The position numbers were made by a program, and so were the translations under genes. The notes beneath the pieces are model-generated. The model was not told the origin of the DNA. It worked only from the letters and a program-made list of their open reading frames with translations, and did no database searches. From Candidatus Acetothermia bacterium (lineage in GTDB: Bacteria > Bipolaricaulota > Bipolaricaulia > RBG-16-55-9 > DRXL01), in NCBI GenBank assembly GCA_022683945.1, contig JAJHSH010000038.1:1-38398 (forward strand): DNA of 38,398 bases, given 5' to 3'. This document shows, in pieces, positions 8,268 to 15,715 of the stretch (position 1 is its first letter; every line of letters starts with the position of its first letter).

Positions 8268-8373
8268 GCTGTGGAAAACCTGTGGAGAACCTGTGGAAAA
8301 CTCCTGTGGAAAACTTCCCTCGGTGGGTTTTCCACAACCTTTTTCCACAGGTTCTCCACAACTTCTCCACAGG
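8268..8373. repeat. long inverted repeat in the origin candidate
   Basis: Two 46-bp arms (8268-8313 and 8328-8373), matching at most positions, around a 14-bp centre. The arms consist of the four paired DnaA-box-like units at 11-13 bp steps. Confidence 0.8.
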
Positions 8374-8510
8374 GTTTTCCACAAGTAAAAGACTTATAAA
8401 TACATATAAACCGTCGCTTTATACGACTCTAGAGCAGGTCGTCTGGTCATTTGACGCTCAGGCCCCACCTAAGTTAGACTTGCTACAAGAAACCTTCAGG
8501 GAGTGAAACA

Positions 8511-10664
8511 ATGGAAACCCGCGAGATTTTCTGGAATATCTCCCCTCTAGGAGAGCTCGTCTTCTATCTGTTGACGGTTATAGTGCTGGCGATCTTCGCC
8601 TACGGAATCTATCGGCATATTCGAAGGATCTTGCAGGGAAAGCGAGTCTCGTTCACGGTGCGCCCGCTGTGGACGAGGCTGAGCGCCGCTTTGGCTAACA
8701 TAGCCGCGAACAAGACTATTCTGCGTCACGACGCCTCAGCGGGCATGATGCACCTGCTCATCATGTGGGGCTTTATAGTGCTCTTTATCGGGACGGTCAT
8801 CGTGACCATCGAGTACGATCTCTTCCAGAAGATTTTGGGTCGAGAGCACGGCTTCTGGGTCGGGCCGTTCTTCTTGGTCTATGAGCTCGTACTTGACATA
8901 CTCGGCGCGCTCTTTATTATAGGGCTGGTCTGGGCCTTGGTGCGCCGCTATGGGCTGAAGCCCCCGCAACTCTCTTGGAAGCCGTTGGACTTAGTTCTGC
9001 CCCTCTCGCTCTTGCTCATTGGGGTCACGGGCTTTCTGGTGCAAGGGCTACGGCTGGCGGCGACGGCGTCAGAGTTGGGTTATGACCCCCGCTGGTCGCC
9101 TGTGGGATTTATAGTATCTCAAGTCTTTATGGCGCTCCCCGTTGAGGCGCTGCGCCTCTGGCATCTGGTGCTTTGGTGGGTGCACGGCGCGTTAGCTCTC
9201 GGCTGGATCGCCTATCTGCCCTATGCGCCCAAAGTCATGCACATACTGACGGCAGGGGTCAATCTCTTCTTTCAAGAGATACGCCCGCGTGGACGCTTAG
9301 AAGTCTTGGACGTCGAAGGCGCGTTTGAGCGCAACGAAGTCTTGGGCTTTCAGACTCTTAAAGACCTATCTCGGAAAGACTTTTTAGATTTAGCTAGTTG
9401 CACCGAGTGCGGGCGCTGCGATGCCAACTGCCCTGCTTATCTGTCGGGAAAGATCCTCTCGCCGCGTGAGATTATTCTCGAACTGCGCGAGCACGCCAAC
9501 GCTGAGTTTCCCACCCTCACCCCATCCCTCTCCCTCACAGGGAGAGGGTGGCCTGCAAGGCCGGGTGAGGGTCAGAAACAGATCATCGGCTATTCGATCA
9601 AACCAGAAGAGATCTGGGCCTGCACGACGTGCATGGCTTGTGTGGAAGTCTGCCCCGTCTATATTGATCCCCTCAATAAGATCTTAGAGCTGCGGCGCAG
9701 CGAAGTGATGATCCAAGACAAATATCCCGAAGGTTTTACAGATGTCTTTAAGGGCATGGACGGGCGGGGCAATCCGTGGGATATGCCTTCAACAGAACGG
9801 TTGGTTTGGATGAAGGGGCTTGAGGCGCCTGTAGCCGCCAACCTAACCCCAACCCCTTCCCTAAAGGGAAGGGGCTCCCCTCCCGCTTTAGGGGAGGGGG
9901 CGGGGGAGAGGTTCGAATATCTCTTCTTCGTCGGGTGCGCGGCGTCGTTCGATCCCCGCACGCAGAAGATCGCGCGCAGTGTCGTAAAAATCTTGCAGCG
10001 CGCCGGGGTAAGCTTCGCCGTCTTGGGCGAAGAAGAAGGCTGCACCGGCGACCCGGCGCGGCGCATCGGCCACGAGTATATCTTCCAGATGCTCGCCAAA
10101 CAGAATATCGAGACTTTCAACAACTATAATATTAAAAAAATCTTGACGATCTGCCCGCATTGTTTTAATTCGTTCAAGAACGAGTATCCCGATCTCGGGG
10201 GCCAGTACGAAGTGATCCATCACACGGAGCTGATCGAACAACTGCTCAAAGAGGGCCGACTCAAGCTGACAAAAGAGATCCCCGCGACTATCACCTATCA
10301 CGACTCGTGCTATCTGGGGCGCTACAATCAGATCTTCGACGCGCCAAGAAATATTTTGAAGAAGATCCCCGGCGTCAAACTGACCGAGATGGAGCGTCGC
10401 CGCGAGCGCGGGATGTGCTGTGGCGCGGGTGGTGGGCTGATGTGGCTCGAAGAAGACCCCGGCAAGCGCGTCAACGAACTCCGAGTGAACCAAGCCCAAG
10501 AGGCTTTTGTCAAAGAGAAGAGAGCGAACGGTCGAACGCAGCTTGTCGCCAGCGCTTGCCCGTTCTGTATGACGATGCTCGAGGACGGGATCAAAGCCAA
10601 GAACGCAGAGTTCGAGAACAAAGACATCGCCGAGCTGGTTGCCGAGGCCTTAGATGTGCCCTAA
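8511..10664 (+). CDS. membrane-anchored Fe-S oxidoreductase, EtfD/FadF- and HdrD-like
   Basis: Encodes 717 residues; ATG 8511 follows CAGGGAG. The N-terminal 240 residues hold about six membrane helices (near 14-35, 80-100, 115-140, 155-178, 195-215, 216-235) with His residues as in NarI-type haem b subunits. Two ferredoxin motifs follow: CTECGRCDANCP (C297, 300, 303, 307) and CTTCMACVEVCP (C371, 374, 377, 381). Two CCG-type cysteine domains end the protein (VGCAASFDP, CPHCFNS; then GMCCGAGGG and ACPFCM). This order is that of FadF/EtfD, which passes electrons from electron-transferring flavoprotein to quinone, and the length agrees. Etf genes are not adjacent. Two palindromic elements are inserted in frame, coding residues about 334-355 and 445-467; without them it would be about 671 residues. 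Confidence 0.82.
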   Translation: METREIFWNISPLGELVFYLLTVIVLAIFAYGIYRHIRRILQGKRVSFTVRPLWTRLSAALANIAANKTILRHDASAGMMHLLIMWGFIVLFIGTVIVTIEYDLFQKILGREHGFWVGPFFLVYELVLDILGALFIIGLVWALVRRYGLKPPQLSWKPLDLVLPLSLLLIGVTGFLVQGLRLAATASELGYDPRWSPVGFIVSQVFMALPVEALRLWHLVLWWVHGALALGWIAYLPYAPKVMHILTAGVNLFFQEIRPRGRLEVLDVEGAFERNEVLGFQTLKDLSRKDFLDLASCTECGRCDANCPAYLSGKILSPREIILELREHANAEFPTLTPSLSLTGRGWPARPGEGQKQIIGYSIKPEEIWACTTCMACVEVCPVYIDPLNKILELRRSEVMIQDKYPEGFTDVFKGMDGRGNPWDMPSTERLVWMKGLEAPVAANLTPTPSLKGRGSPPALGEGAGERFEYLFFVGCAASFDPRTQKIARSVVKILQRAGVSFAVLGEEEGCTGDPARRIGHEYIFQMLAKQNIETFNNYNIKKILTICPHCFNSFKNEYPDLGGQYEVIHHTELIEQLLKEGRLKLTKEIPATITYHDSCYLGRYNQIFDAPRNILKKIPGVKLTEMERRRERGMCCGAGGGLMWLEEDPGKRVNELRVNQAQEAFVKEKRANGRTQLVASACPFCMTMLEDGIKAKNAEFENKDIAELVAEALDVP
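9511..9573. repeat. GGGAGAGGG-family element inside a coding region (copy 2)
   Basis: Outer arms ACCCTCACCC (9513-9522) / GGGTGAGGGT (9563-9572) enclose inner arms CCCTCTCCCT (9526-9535) / AGGGAGAGGG (9539-9548). It is translated in frame as about 22 residues (LTPSLSLTGRGW then PARPGEG) between the two ferredoxin motifs of the Fe-S oxidoreductase. The inner and outer arms are identical to those at 21261-21311. Confidence 0.85.
9841..9912. repeat. GGGAAGGGG-type element inside a coding region (copy 3)
   Basis: Two consecutive hairpins, CCCCTTCCCT/AGGGAAGGGG (9853-9874) and CCCCTCCC/GGGAGGGG (9877-9899), inside weaker outer arms. It is translated in frame as LTPTPSLKGRG followed by SPPALGEGAGER just before the first CCG domain. 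The resemblance of the encoded peptide to that of copy 2 (LTPxxSLxGRG and GEG) shows the two elements inserted in the same strand and frame. Confidence 0.85.
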
Positions 10665-10675
10665 ACTCTTGCTTC

Positions 10676-11659
10676 ATGGCTTTCATCGAAGTTCGCGAGC
10701 TGAGCAAGCACTTCGTCATCGCTAGGCATCGGCGTGGTCTGTTGGGAGCACTGAGAAATTTAATCTCACGCGAGCAGGTCGTCATTAAGGCCGTTGACCG
10801 AGTTTCTTTTGCCATCGAGCGCGGCGAGCTGATCGGCTATCTCGGCCCCAACGGCGCAGGCAAGTCTACTACTATCAAGATGCTCACGGGGATTTTGGTC
10901 CCGACGTCAGGAGCAATGACTGTGGGCGGGCGCGTCCCTTGGAGAGAGCGCATCGCGCACACGCGGCGCATCGGCGTCGTCTTCGGGCAGCGCACCAATT
11001 TATGGTGGGACCTGCCCGTCATCGAGAGCTTCGATTTATTGAGACATATCTACAAGATCCCACGCGACCGACACCATCAGAATCTCAGAGCTTTTGAGCG
11101 CCTGCTCAATCTGACCGAGTTCTTACAAACGCCGGTGCGCAGTCTGAGTTTGGGCCAGCGCATGAGGGCCGATCTCGCCGCTGCTCTGCTCCACGACCCC
11201 GACGTGCTCTTTCTGGATGAGCCGACCATCGGGCTGGACATCGTCGCCAAAGAGCGCATTCGCGCTTTTATCAAAGAGATGAACGCGCAGCGCGGCGTCA
11301 CGGTGATTCTGACCACGCATGACTTGGGCGACGTCGAAAAGCTCTGCGAGAGAGTTTTAATAATAGACCACGGGAAGCTGCTCTTTGACGGCTCGCTGAG
11401 CGAGCTGCAAGCGCGCTTCGGCGGCGAACGGGAACTGATAGTTGATTTTGCAGAAGAGTACGACAATATTGCTCTTGATGGCGCGACCGTGATGGCCCGT
11501 GAGGGATCGCGCACGACCTATCGTTTTAGCGAGTCCAGCGCCGCTGAGCTGATACAAGAGCTGGTTTCGCGCTATCGCATTCTAGATCTCACCCTGCGCG
11601 AACCCGATATCGAGACGACCGTAAGACGCATCTACGAAGAGAGGCTTCTGAGCAAGTAA
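10676..11659 (+). CDS. ABC-2 type exporter ATPase (COG4586-like)
   Basis: Encodes 327 residues. ATG 10676 is 11 nt after the previous stop; the frame is open further upstream but overlaps the Fe-S gene. It carries Walker A GYLGPNGAGKST, a Q-loop region with GVVFGQRTNLWWDLP, signature LSLGQRMRADLAAALLHDPD, Walker B VLFLDEPTIGLD and the switch His in TTHDL. The insert with QRTNLWWDLPVIESFDLLRHIY is characteristic of the COG4586 group, whose members power ABC-2 permeases. No permease gene follows, so the ATPase is an orphan here. No clear Shine-Dalgarno is present, and translation may be coupled to the gene upstream. Confidence 0.85.
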   Translation: MAFIEVRELSKHFVIARHRRGLLGALRNLISREQVVIKAVDRVSFAIERGELIGYLGPNGAGKSTTIKMLTGILVPTSGAMTVGGRVPWRERIAHTRRIGVVFGQRTNLWWDLPVIESFDLLRHIYKIPRDRHHQNLRAFERLLNLTEFLQTPVRSLSLGQRMRADLAAALLHDPDVLFLDEPTIGLDIVAKERIRAFIKEMNAQRGVTVILTTHDLGDVEKLCERVLIIDHGKLLFDGSLSELQARFGGERELIVDFAEEYDNIALDGATVMAREGSRTTYRFSESSAAELIQELVSRYRILDLTLREPDIETTVRRIYEERLLSK

Positions 11660-11668
11660 CCGATTGCA

Positions 11669-11696
11669 TTGCACGGATTCAAACGATCTGTTATCT
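11669..11696 (+). promoter_or_regulatory. possible promoter for a leaderless phosphoglucose isomerase mRNA
   Basis: TTGCAC (11669-11674), 16 bp, TTATCT (11691-11696), then 8 nt to the ATG, with no Shine-Dalgarno. Weak matches, listed because the geometry repeats at three other genes. Confidence 0.3.
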
Positions 11697-11704
11697 TTTT
11701 CTCT

Positions 11705-12451
11705 ATGCAGAATATTTTAGTGGGCCACCGTGAAGTATCTCCCCAAGCTCGCACCCTAGATGAGATGCAGCCGGTCATCTTCGACCGAGAGTGGTTAAAA
11801 AAAGCCGATCTTCGGCAGCCACTTTATTTTATGTATCGCGATTGCATCCTCCCCGAAGATCAAGAGACAGCACGTCACTTGGGGATTCGCTATGATATTA
11901 CGGTTCTGCTGCCCGTGCGCTTGGGGCGCGAATTCAATAAAACGAAGGGGCACTATCACTCGGAGAAGCAGCTCGGGCTCGCTTACCCGGAGCTCTATGA
12001 AGTCTTGGAGGGCGAGGCGTTGATCTTATTGCAAAGGCGCGAGGGCTCCGGTGTCAACGACGTGATCGCCCTCACAGCGCGAGCGGGCGATAAAATGATC
12101 GTCCCCCCAAACTATGGCCATGTCACGGTGAATATTGGCGACACTCCTCTCAAGATGGCCAACTGGGTCTCGACGCGTGTCGAGAGTTACTATGGCCCCT
12201 ACGAAGAGAAGAACGGAGCGGCTTACTGGGTCTTAACCCCGGAGCGCGCCGGAGACAGACCAAAATATCTCGCGAATATCCGATACGGACGCTTGCCCCA
12301 GCTGCGCTTGCTCTCGGCTTGTGAAGTCCCAGACCTTCACTTAACGCGCCAGACCCCCAGCTACGCGCTCATAGAAAGCCCGCCGTCTTTGCGCTTTCTT
12401 AACTATCCGGAGGAGTTTTCCGATCTTTGGCCGAGGCTCTACCCGCGTTGA
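11705..12451 (+). CDS. pgiA: cupin-type glucose-6-phosphate isomerase
   Basis: Encodes 248 residues from ATG 11705. It interconverts glucose 6-phosphate and fructose 6-phosphate in glycolysis and gluconeogenesis. The family is the metal-dependent cupin PGI first known from archaea, unrelated to the usual bacterial Pgi. Visible hallmarks are TKGHYHSEKQLGLAYPELYEVLEGEA with metal ligands H83, H85 and probably E96, and VPPNYGHVTVNIGDTP with H139, followed by the SYYGPYEE region. It is longer than the archaeal enzymes of about 190 residues, with extra segments at both ends, of which the last 60 residues are unrecognised. The 3' end overlaps the convergent chain-length gene by 53 nt. Confidence 0.85.
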   Translation: MQNILVGHREVSPQARTLDEMQPVIFDREWLKKADLRQPLYFMYRDCILPEDQETARHLGIRYDITVLLPVRLGREFNKTKGHYHSEKQLGLAYPELYEVLEGEALILLQRREGSGVNDVIALTARAGDKMIVPPNYGHVTVNIGDTPLKMANWVSTRVESYYGPYEEKNGAAYWVLTPERAGDRPKYLANIRYGRLPQLRLLSACEVPDLHLTRQTPSYALIESPPSLRFLNYPEEFSDLWPRLYPR

Positions 12452-13400
12452 GGCGTCGCGTGGGGAAGAAGAGCGCGACGAAGAGTCCCAAGATCGCCCC
12501 GCCGCCCGTGCCCCAAAGAATCAGAGCCAGACGATCTGGGCCTACCGGCCCCTGGGGCAGCTGCGGGGGCGTCACGGTATCCATAGGCTCCCAGTTGGAC
12601 TCCAAGAGACGCTTGGCTTCGGCCTGTGCGCGCGCCAAGGCCACCAGACGCTCTTCGATATCTATGACGGCGCGATACTCTCCAGCAAGAGCGCGCACGC
12701 CCTCGGTCTGGAGTCTGTCCAGCTCTTGATCGAGCGCTGTAAGACGTTCTAGCAAGATCTCTAATTGACGGCGCAAGTACCAGCTTTCGATGGTCGCGCC
12801 GGGCTCGCCAATTCTCGTTTGCACGATGCGCGGCTTGAGAAAGTCTTGCAGCTCTTTTTGCACCATCTCCCGTTGGGCTTGCAGGGCGGCGCGTTGCTGC
12901 TCCAGACGCTCGTTCAGTTCTTTCAGCAACTGGGCGCGATGGTTCTGCAACGTAGCGCGCAACTCTCCCAGGCGTCGGTGCTCAGCATCTACACTTGCTT
13001 TCAGGTCGGCTTTGAGCTTCTCTGTCGCGTGCGCCAGATAAGCGGCGAGCGTGTCGCGCACCGCGCGCGGGGCGAACCCGCCGCGCAGTCTGAGCGAGAT
13101 GATCTCCCCATCGGTAGAAGTTATCTGTAAATGCTGATAGAGCCACGAGATGATCTCCCAGCGGCCTTCGGTTTGGCCTTCTGGGACGGGAAGGCGTTTG
13201 GCGACTTGGATAGCTAAATCTGCGCTGCGCAGGACCTCGGCGTTCCAGCCAAGATCGGCGGCGAACTCCGGGGGCAGCGGCGGTCGCTTGAGACGAACGA
13301 CCGCGCTCGTCTCGAACTCCAAGGGCTGGCGCAGCGCGTAGATCGCTGAGAGAATCAGTGCAGAGACAGTCACGACGACGAAGATCCAAAACTTGCTCAC
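12399..13400 (-). CDS. Wzz-like polysaccharide chain-length / coiled-coil membrane protein
   Basis: Encodes 333 residues from GTG (13398-13400), with GGAGGAG 8 nt upstream. One membrane helix lies at residues 4-20 and another near 288-308 (LALILWGTGGGAILGLFVALFF); between them is a long Arg/Gln/Glu-rich coiled coil. A proline-rich stretch (PPQLPQGPVGPD) precedes the second helix, as in the Wzz/Wzc chain-length family that controls the length of surface polysaccharides. No tyrosine-kinase domain is attached. WecB lies just upstream on the same strand, which supports a surface-polysaccharide role. The last 53 nt overlap the convergent isomerase gene. Confidence 0.7.
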   Translation of the reverse strand: MSKFWIFVVVTVSALILSAIYALRQPLEFETSAVVRLKRPPLPPEFAADLGWNAEVLRSADLAIQVAKRLPVPEGQTEGRWEIISWLYQHLQITSTDGEIISLRLRGGFAPRAVRDTLAAYLAHATEKLKADLKASVDAEHRRLGELRATLQNHRAQLLKELNERLEQQRAALQAQREMVQKELQDFLKPRIVQTRIGEPGATIESWYLRRQLEILLERLTALDQELDRLQTEGVRALAGEYRAVIDIEERLVALARAQAEAKRLLESNWEPMDTVTPPQLPQGPVGPDRLALILWGTGGGAILGLFVALFFPTRRLNAGRASAKDRKTPPDS

Positions 13401-13428
13401 GGTTTCATCTCCTCCAGAGATCGTTCAC

Positions 13429-13511
13429 CTAACCCTCGCCCTGTCCCCCTCCCTAGCCCTCCCCGTATAGTATACGGGGAGGGAACGGGTGGGGTAACGG
13501 GTGAGGGTTAC
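13429..13511. repeat. GTATAC-type nested palindrome (copy 4)
   Basis: Outer arms TAACCCTCGCCC (13430-13441) / GGGTGAGGGTTA (13499-13510), inner perfect arms CCCTCCCCGTATA (13457-13469) / TATACGGGGAGGG (13471-13483). The left inner arm and the 9 bases before it are identical to the element at the right end of the window (38368-38398). It lies between wecB and the chain-length gene. Confidence 0.85.
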
Positions 13512-13545
13512 CATAGGCTATAATAACATCATGCAAACTGTCACG

Positions 13546-14676
13546 TCAAAAACGCTCGCGCAAGATCTTCACAATGCGCTCGGCGGCGTGGCCGTCGCCG
13601 AAGGGGTTGACGGCGCGGGCCATTTGGTCATAAGCGTCGCGATCTTCGAGCAGACGCTGGGCTTCTTGGAAGATCGTGTTCGCTTCTGTGCCCACCAATT
13701 TCGCCGTGCCCGCCTCGATCGCCTCCGGGCGCTCGGTCACTTTGCGCAGGACCAAGACGGGTTTTCCCAGGGCTGGAGCTTCTTCTTGAATGCCCCCGGA
13801 GTCCGTCAAGATAAAAAGTGCCCGGCCCATGAGCCAGACGAAGCGTTCGTAATCCAACGGTTCTATGAGAAAGACTCTCTCTCTCTGACGCAGAATCTTC
13901 TGCACCGGGGTGCGCACGTTGGGGTTCAGGTGCACGGGATAGACCATCACGACATCGGGATTCTTCTCGGCGATCTCTCTCAGTCCCAGACAGATGCTTT
14001 CAAACTCCGGCCCAAAACTCTCGCGCCGATGCCCAGTGATTAATAAGAGTTTCTTCTCGCGACGCTCGATCTGGGCGAAGATCTCTTTGGGAATGGGAAA
14101 TCTCTCGCAGAGATCTAAGCTCTGCACGCGCGCCCATATCTGTTGTAGCGCATCAATAACGGTGTTGCCGGTGACGAAGATCTTTTCGGGAGAAATGCCC
14201 TCACGCAGCAGATTTTCTTTGGCGCGCTTGGTGGGCGCGAAGTGAAAGTCTGCTAGTTGGTCAGCGCATCTGCGATAGACTTCTTCAGGGAACGGGTTAT
14301 ATTTGTCTCCGGTTCGTAAACCCGCCTCGACGCGGGCGACTCTGATCTGAGCATAATAGGCAGCGAGGCTTGCCACGAAAGTGGTCGTCGTGTCCCCTTG
14401 GGTGATGACGACATCGGGCTTTTCTCTCTGAATGACAGACTCAAGATTGACGAGCACGTCGGCAGTAATCTGATAGAGACTTTGATTGAGGCGCATGAGG
14501 TTCAAGTCGTAGTCAGGCCGAATCTCGAAAATTTTTAAGACTTGGTCGAGCATCTCGCGGTGCTGGGCTGTGATGCAGACGCGCGACTCGGTCTCAGGGA
14601 ATTTTCGAAGCTCTTTGAGCACAGGCGCGAGCTTGATCGCTTCCGGGCGCGTACCAAAGATGGTCAGGATTTTCAC
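13546..14676 (-). CDS. wecB: UDP-N-acetylglucosamine 2-epimerase (non-hydrolysing)
   Basis: Encodes 376 residues from GTG (14674-14676). It converts UDP-GlcNAc to UDP-ManNAc, a precursor of surface polysaccharides, in the cytoplasm. Hallmarks of the family are MKILTIFGTRPEAIKLAPV, TAQHREMLDQVLKIF, VITQGDTTTTFVASLAAYY, RVEAGLRTG, TGNTVIDALQQI, TGHRRESFG, YPVHLNPNVR and LTDSGGIQEEAPALGKPVLVLR; length is normal. There is no Shine-Dalgarno; a strong promoter ends only 7 nt before the GTG, so the mRNA is probably leaderless. The chain-length protein gene follows after a palindromic element. Confidence 0.95.
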   Translation of the reverse strand: MKILTIFGTRPEAIKLAPVLKELRKFPETESRVCITAQHREMLDQVLKIFEIRPDYDLNLMRLNQSLYQITADVLVNLESVIQREKPDVVITQGDTTTTFVASLAAYYAQIRVARVEAGLRTGDKYNPFPEEVYRRCADQLADFHFAPTKRAKENLLREGISPEKIFVTGNTVIDALQQIWARVQSLDLCERFPIPKEIFAQIERREKKLLLITGHRRESFGPEFESICLGLREIAEKNPDVVMVYPVHLNPNVRTPVQKILRQRERVFLIEPLDYERFVWLMGRALFILTDSGGIQEEAPALGKPVLVLRKVTERPEAIEAGTAKLVGTEANTIFQEAQRLLEDRDAYDQMARAVNPFGDGHAAERIVKILRERF

Positions 14677-14683
14677 GATATTT

Positions 14684-14712
14684 ATGCTAATTTTCCAGAT
14701 TTACTTTGTCAA
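14684..14712 (-). promoter_or_regulatory. promoter giving a probably leaderless wecB mRNA
   Basis: On the minus strand TTGACA (14712-14707), exactly 17 bp, TAGCAT (14689-14684), then 7 nt to GTG 14676. The expected transcription start falls on or next to the start codon, and no Shine-Dalgarno is present. Confidence 0.55.
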
Positions 14713-14742
14713 ATAAGCCCAACAACCGTGGTGATGGAGGCT

Positions 14743-15456
14743 CTACGTACTACTACCCTCCTTCCTTTTCACTGTTGTACTACGAACTAGGTACAGTAAC
14801 GCCAACAGGACAACTATGAGAGAAGCCATAGCTAGAACAGGGTCTATCCACAAATCAAAACCAACTTGAATCCGAAACAATATACTGACAATCCATGATA
14901 CTAACGTGAAGAGCCAAATCGCAAGCATATCCCTTCTTGTGTAGCAATGCCAGTAATCCCCCGGTCGTGCCCCTTTTTCTTCCCAAAATCTGAACCCGGG
15001 AACAGAGCTTTTAGCTTGGGCAAAGGCACTTTCTTCAAAGTCTGACTTGATGTGATCACCAAGGTTGCTTATGACCCTCAAATTACCTCCAATCAAGTTA
15101 TCGAAAATTGCAGCTATTCCAGGGATTATCCAGACAAGATAGAGCAGAAACTTCGAAGACTGTCCTTCGTCAACGTTTCCAACGAATCTCCCCACCAAAA
15201 ACGAGATTATTACGGCCAGGGAAATAATTTTGATCCAGACCAAACGATTGTGTTCTCTAATTCGAAGATGTATTTCATCTCTGAGCGATTTGAAATACTC
15301 GATAAAAATAGCGTTCTCCTGCGTCTTCGAATCAACCCGAACACTATCTTTGTCTGTGTTATTCGTTACCTCAACAATATCACCATCACGCAGCCCGAGA
15401 TCGTCGAGAGTCTCCTTAGAAACTTGGCGATCAATTCGAATCTTCACGGTCAGCAT
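14743..15456 (-). CDS. membrane protein with AbrB/SpoVT-like N-terminus, third gene of a toxin-antitoxin operon
   Basis: Encodes 237 residues from ATG 15454-15456 with AGGAGGG upstream. Residues 1-45 resemble an AbrB/SpoVT swapped-hairpin domain (VKIRIDRQVSKETLDDLGLRDGDIVEV), close in pattern to the antitoxin at 15699-15947 (VKVRAKRQVTIP then LRLHEGDCVEI). After a charged linker there are four membrane helices, near 72-92, 103-123, 177-198 and 205-224, with a loop of about 55 residues between the second and third. I do not recognise the membrane part. The gene starts 10 nt after the RelE-like toxin stop and has the same ribosome-site context as the antitoxin, so the three form one operon. Confidence 0.7.
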   Translation of the reverse strand: MLTVKIRIDRQVSKETLDDLGLRDGDIVEVTNNTDKDSVRVDSKTQENAIFIEYFKSLRDEIHLRIREHNRLVWIKIISLAVIISFLVGRFVGNVDEGQSSKFLLYLVWIIPGIAAIFDNLIGGNLRVISNLGDHIKSDFEESAFAQAKSSVPGFRFWEEKGARPGDYWHCYTRRDMLAIWLFTLVSWIVSILFRIQVGFDLWIDPVLAMASLIVVLLALLYLVRSTTVKRKEGSST

Positions 15457-15466
15457 GATTTCCCTC

Positions 15467-15715
15467 CTATTTTCTGAAAATTGCAGCTATGTCAATCAGG
15501 TTTTTTGAGTGATCTAGCGCGAAAATAATGCGATAAGGGCCTACACGTTTACGAAGAGAGCCTTGGAGTTTGCCACTCTTCACCGGGCGCACATCTCCTT
15601 TGAAGGGATCTTTCTCCATCTGTTGAAATGCTTGGCCGAGTTGATACTGACGGTCTCTGGGCAGACTGCGGAACTGCTTGGCCGCTTCCTTGGAAAGCCT
15701 ACAAATCCAGCTCAT
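15467..15715 (-). CDS. RelE/ParE-family toxin
   Basis: Encodes 82 residues. The sequence shows the RelE fold: SKEAAKQFRSLPRDRQYQLGQAFQQM, a short DPF segment, then VKSGKLQGSLRKRVGPYRIIFALD with the basic strand LRKRVGPYRI that in RelE mRNA interferases carries catalytic Arg and Tyr residues, and an IAAIFRK end. In this family toxin action is ribosome-dependent mRNA cleavage; which substrate applies here is unknown. The start overlaps the 3' end of the antitoxin gene by 17 nt, the usual coupled arrangement. Confidence 0.85.
   Translation of the reverse strand: MSWICRLSKEAAKQFRSLPRDRQYQLGQAFQQMEKDPFKGDVRPVKSGKLQGSLRKRVGPYRIIFALDHSKNLIDIAAIFRK

Larger units (their letters stand above)
8105..8420. 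other. candidate chromosomal replication origin (oriC)
   Basis: Ten DnaA-box-like 9-mers. Five read TGTGGAAAA or TGTGGAGAA (8181-8189, 8270-8278, 8281-8289, 8292-8300, 8305-8313) and five are the complement TTTTCCACA or TTCTCCACA (8328-8336, 8341-8349, 8352-8360, 8363-8371, 8375-8383). The last four of the first set and the first four of the second are exact mirror positions about 8320.5. To the left of the first box are a GC block (8169-8176), four TAG trinucleotides (8156-8167) and an AT-rich tract (about 8105-8155), the order box/GC block/DnaA-trio/AT-rich known for bacterial unwinding units. Other AT-rich stretches are 8241-8266 and 8384-8422. No dnaA, dnaN or parAB gene is in view, so a DnaA-titrating site or a replicon other than the main chromosome remains possible. 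This explains the 483-bp gene-free gap. Confidence 0.75.

Noticed and set aside
8182..8506. Open frames through the repeated TGTGGAAAAC region, both strands
   Set aside because: Their peptides (ENLWKTPVENF and similar) merely translate the DnaA-box array; no ribosome site.
10307..10675. Upstream extension of the ABC ATPase frame to 450 codons
   Set aside because: It would overlap the Fe-S gene by 350 bp, and the extra sequence is a frame-shifted reading of that gene; the ATPase family starts at about 10676.
13501..14043. Plus-strand frame antisense to wecB, preceded by TATAAT at 13519-13524
   Set aside because: No -35 or ribosome site, and the reading is the antisense of a clearly coding gene. 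The TATAAT could still make an antisense RNA, but there is no support.
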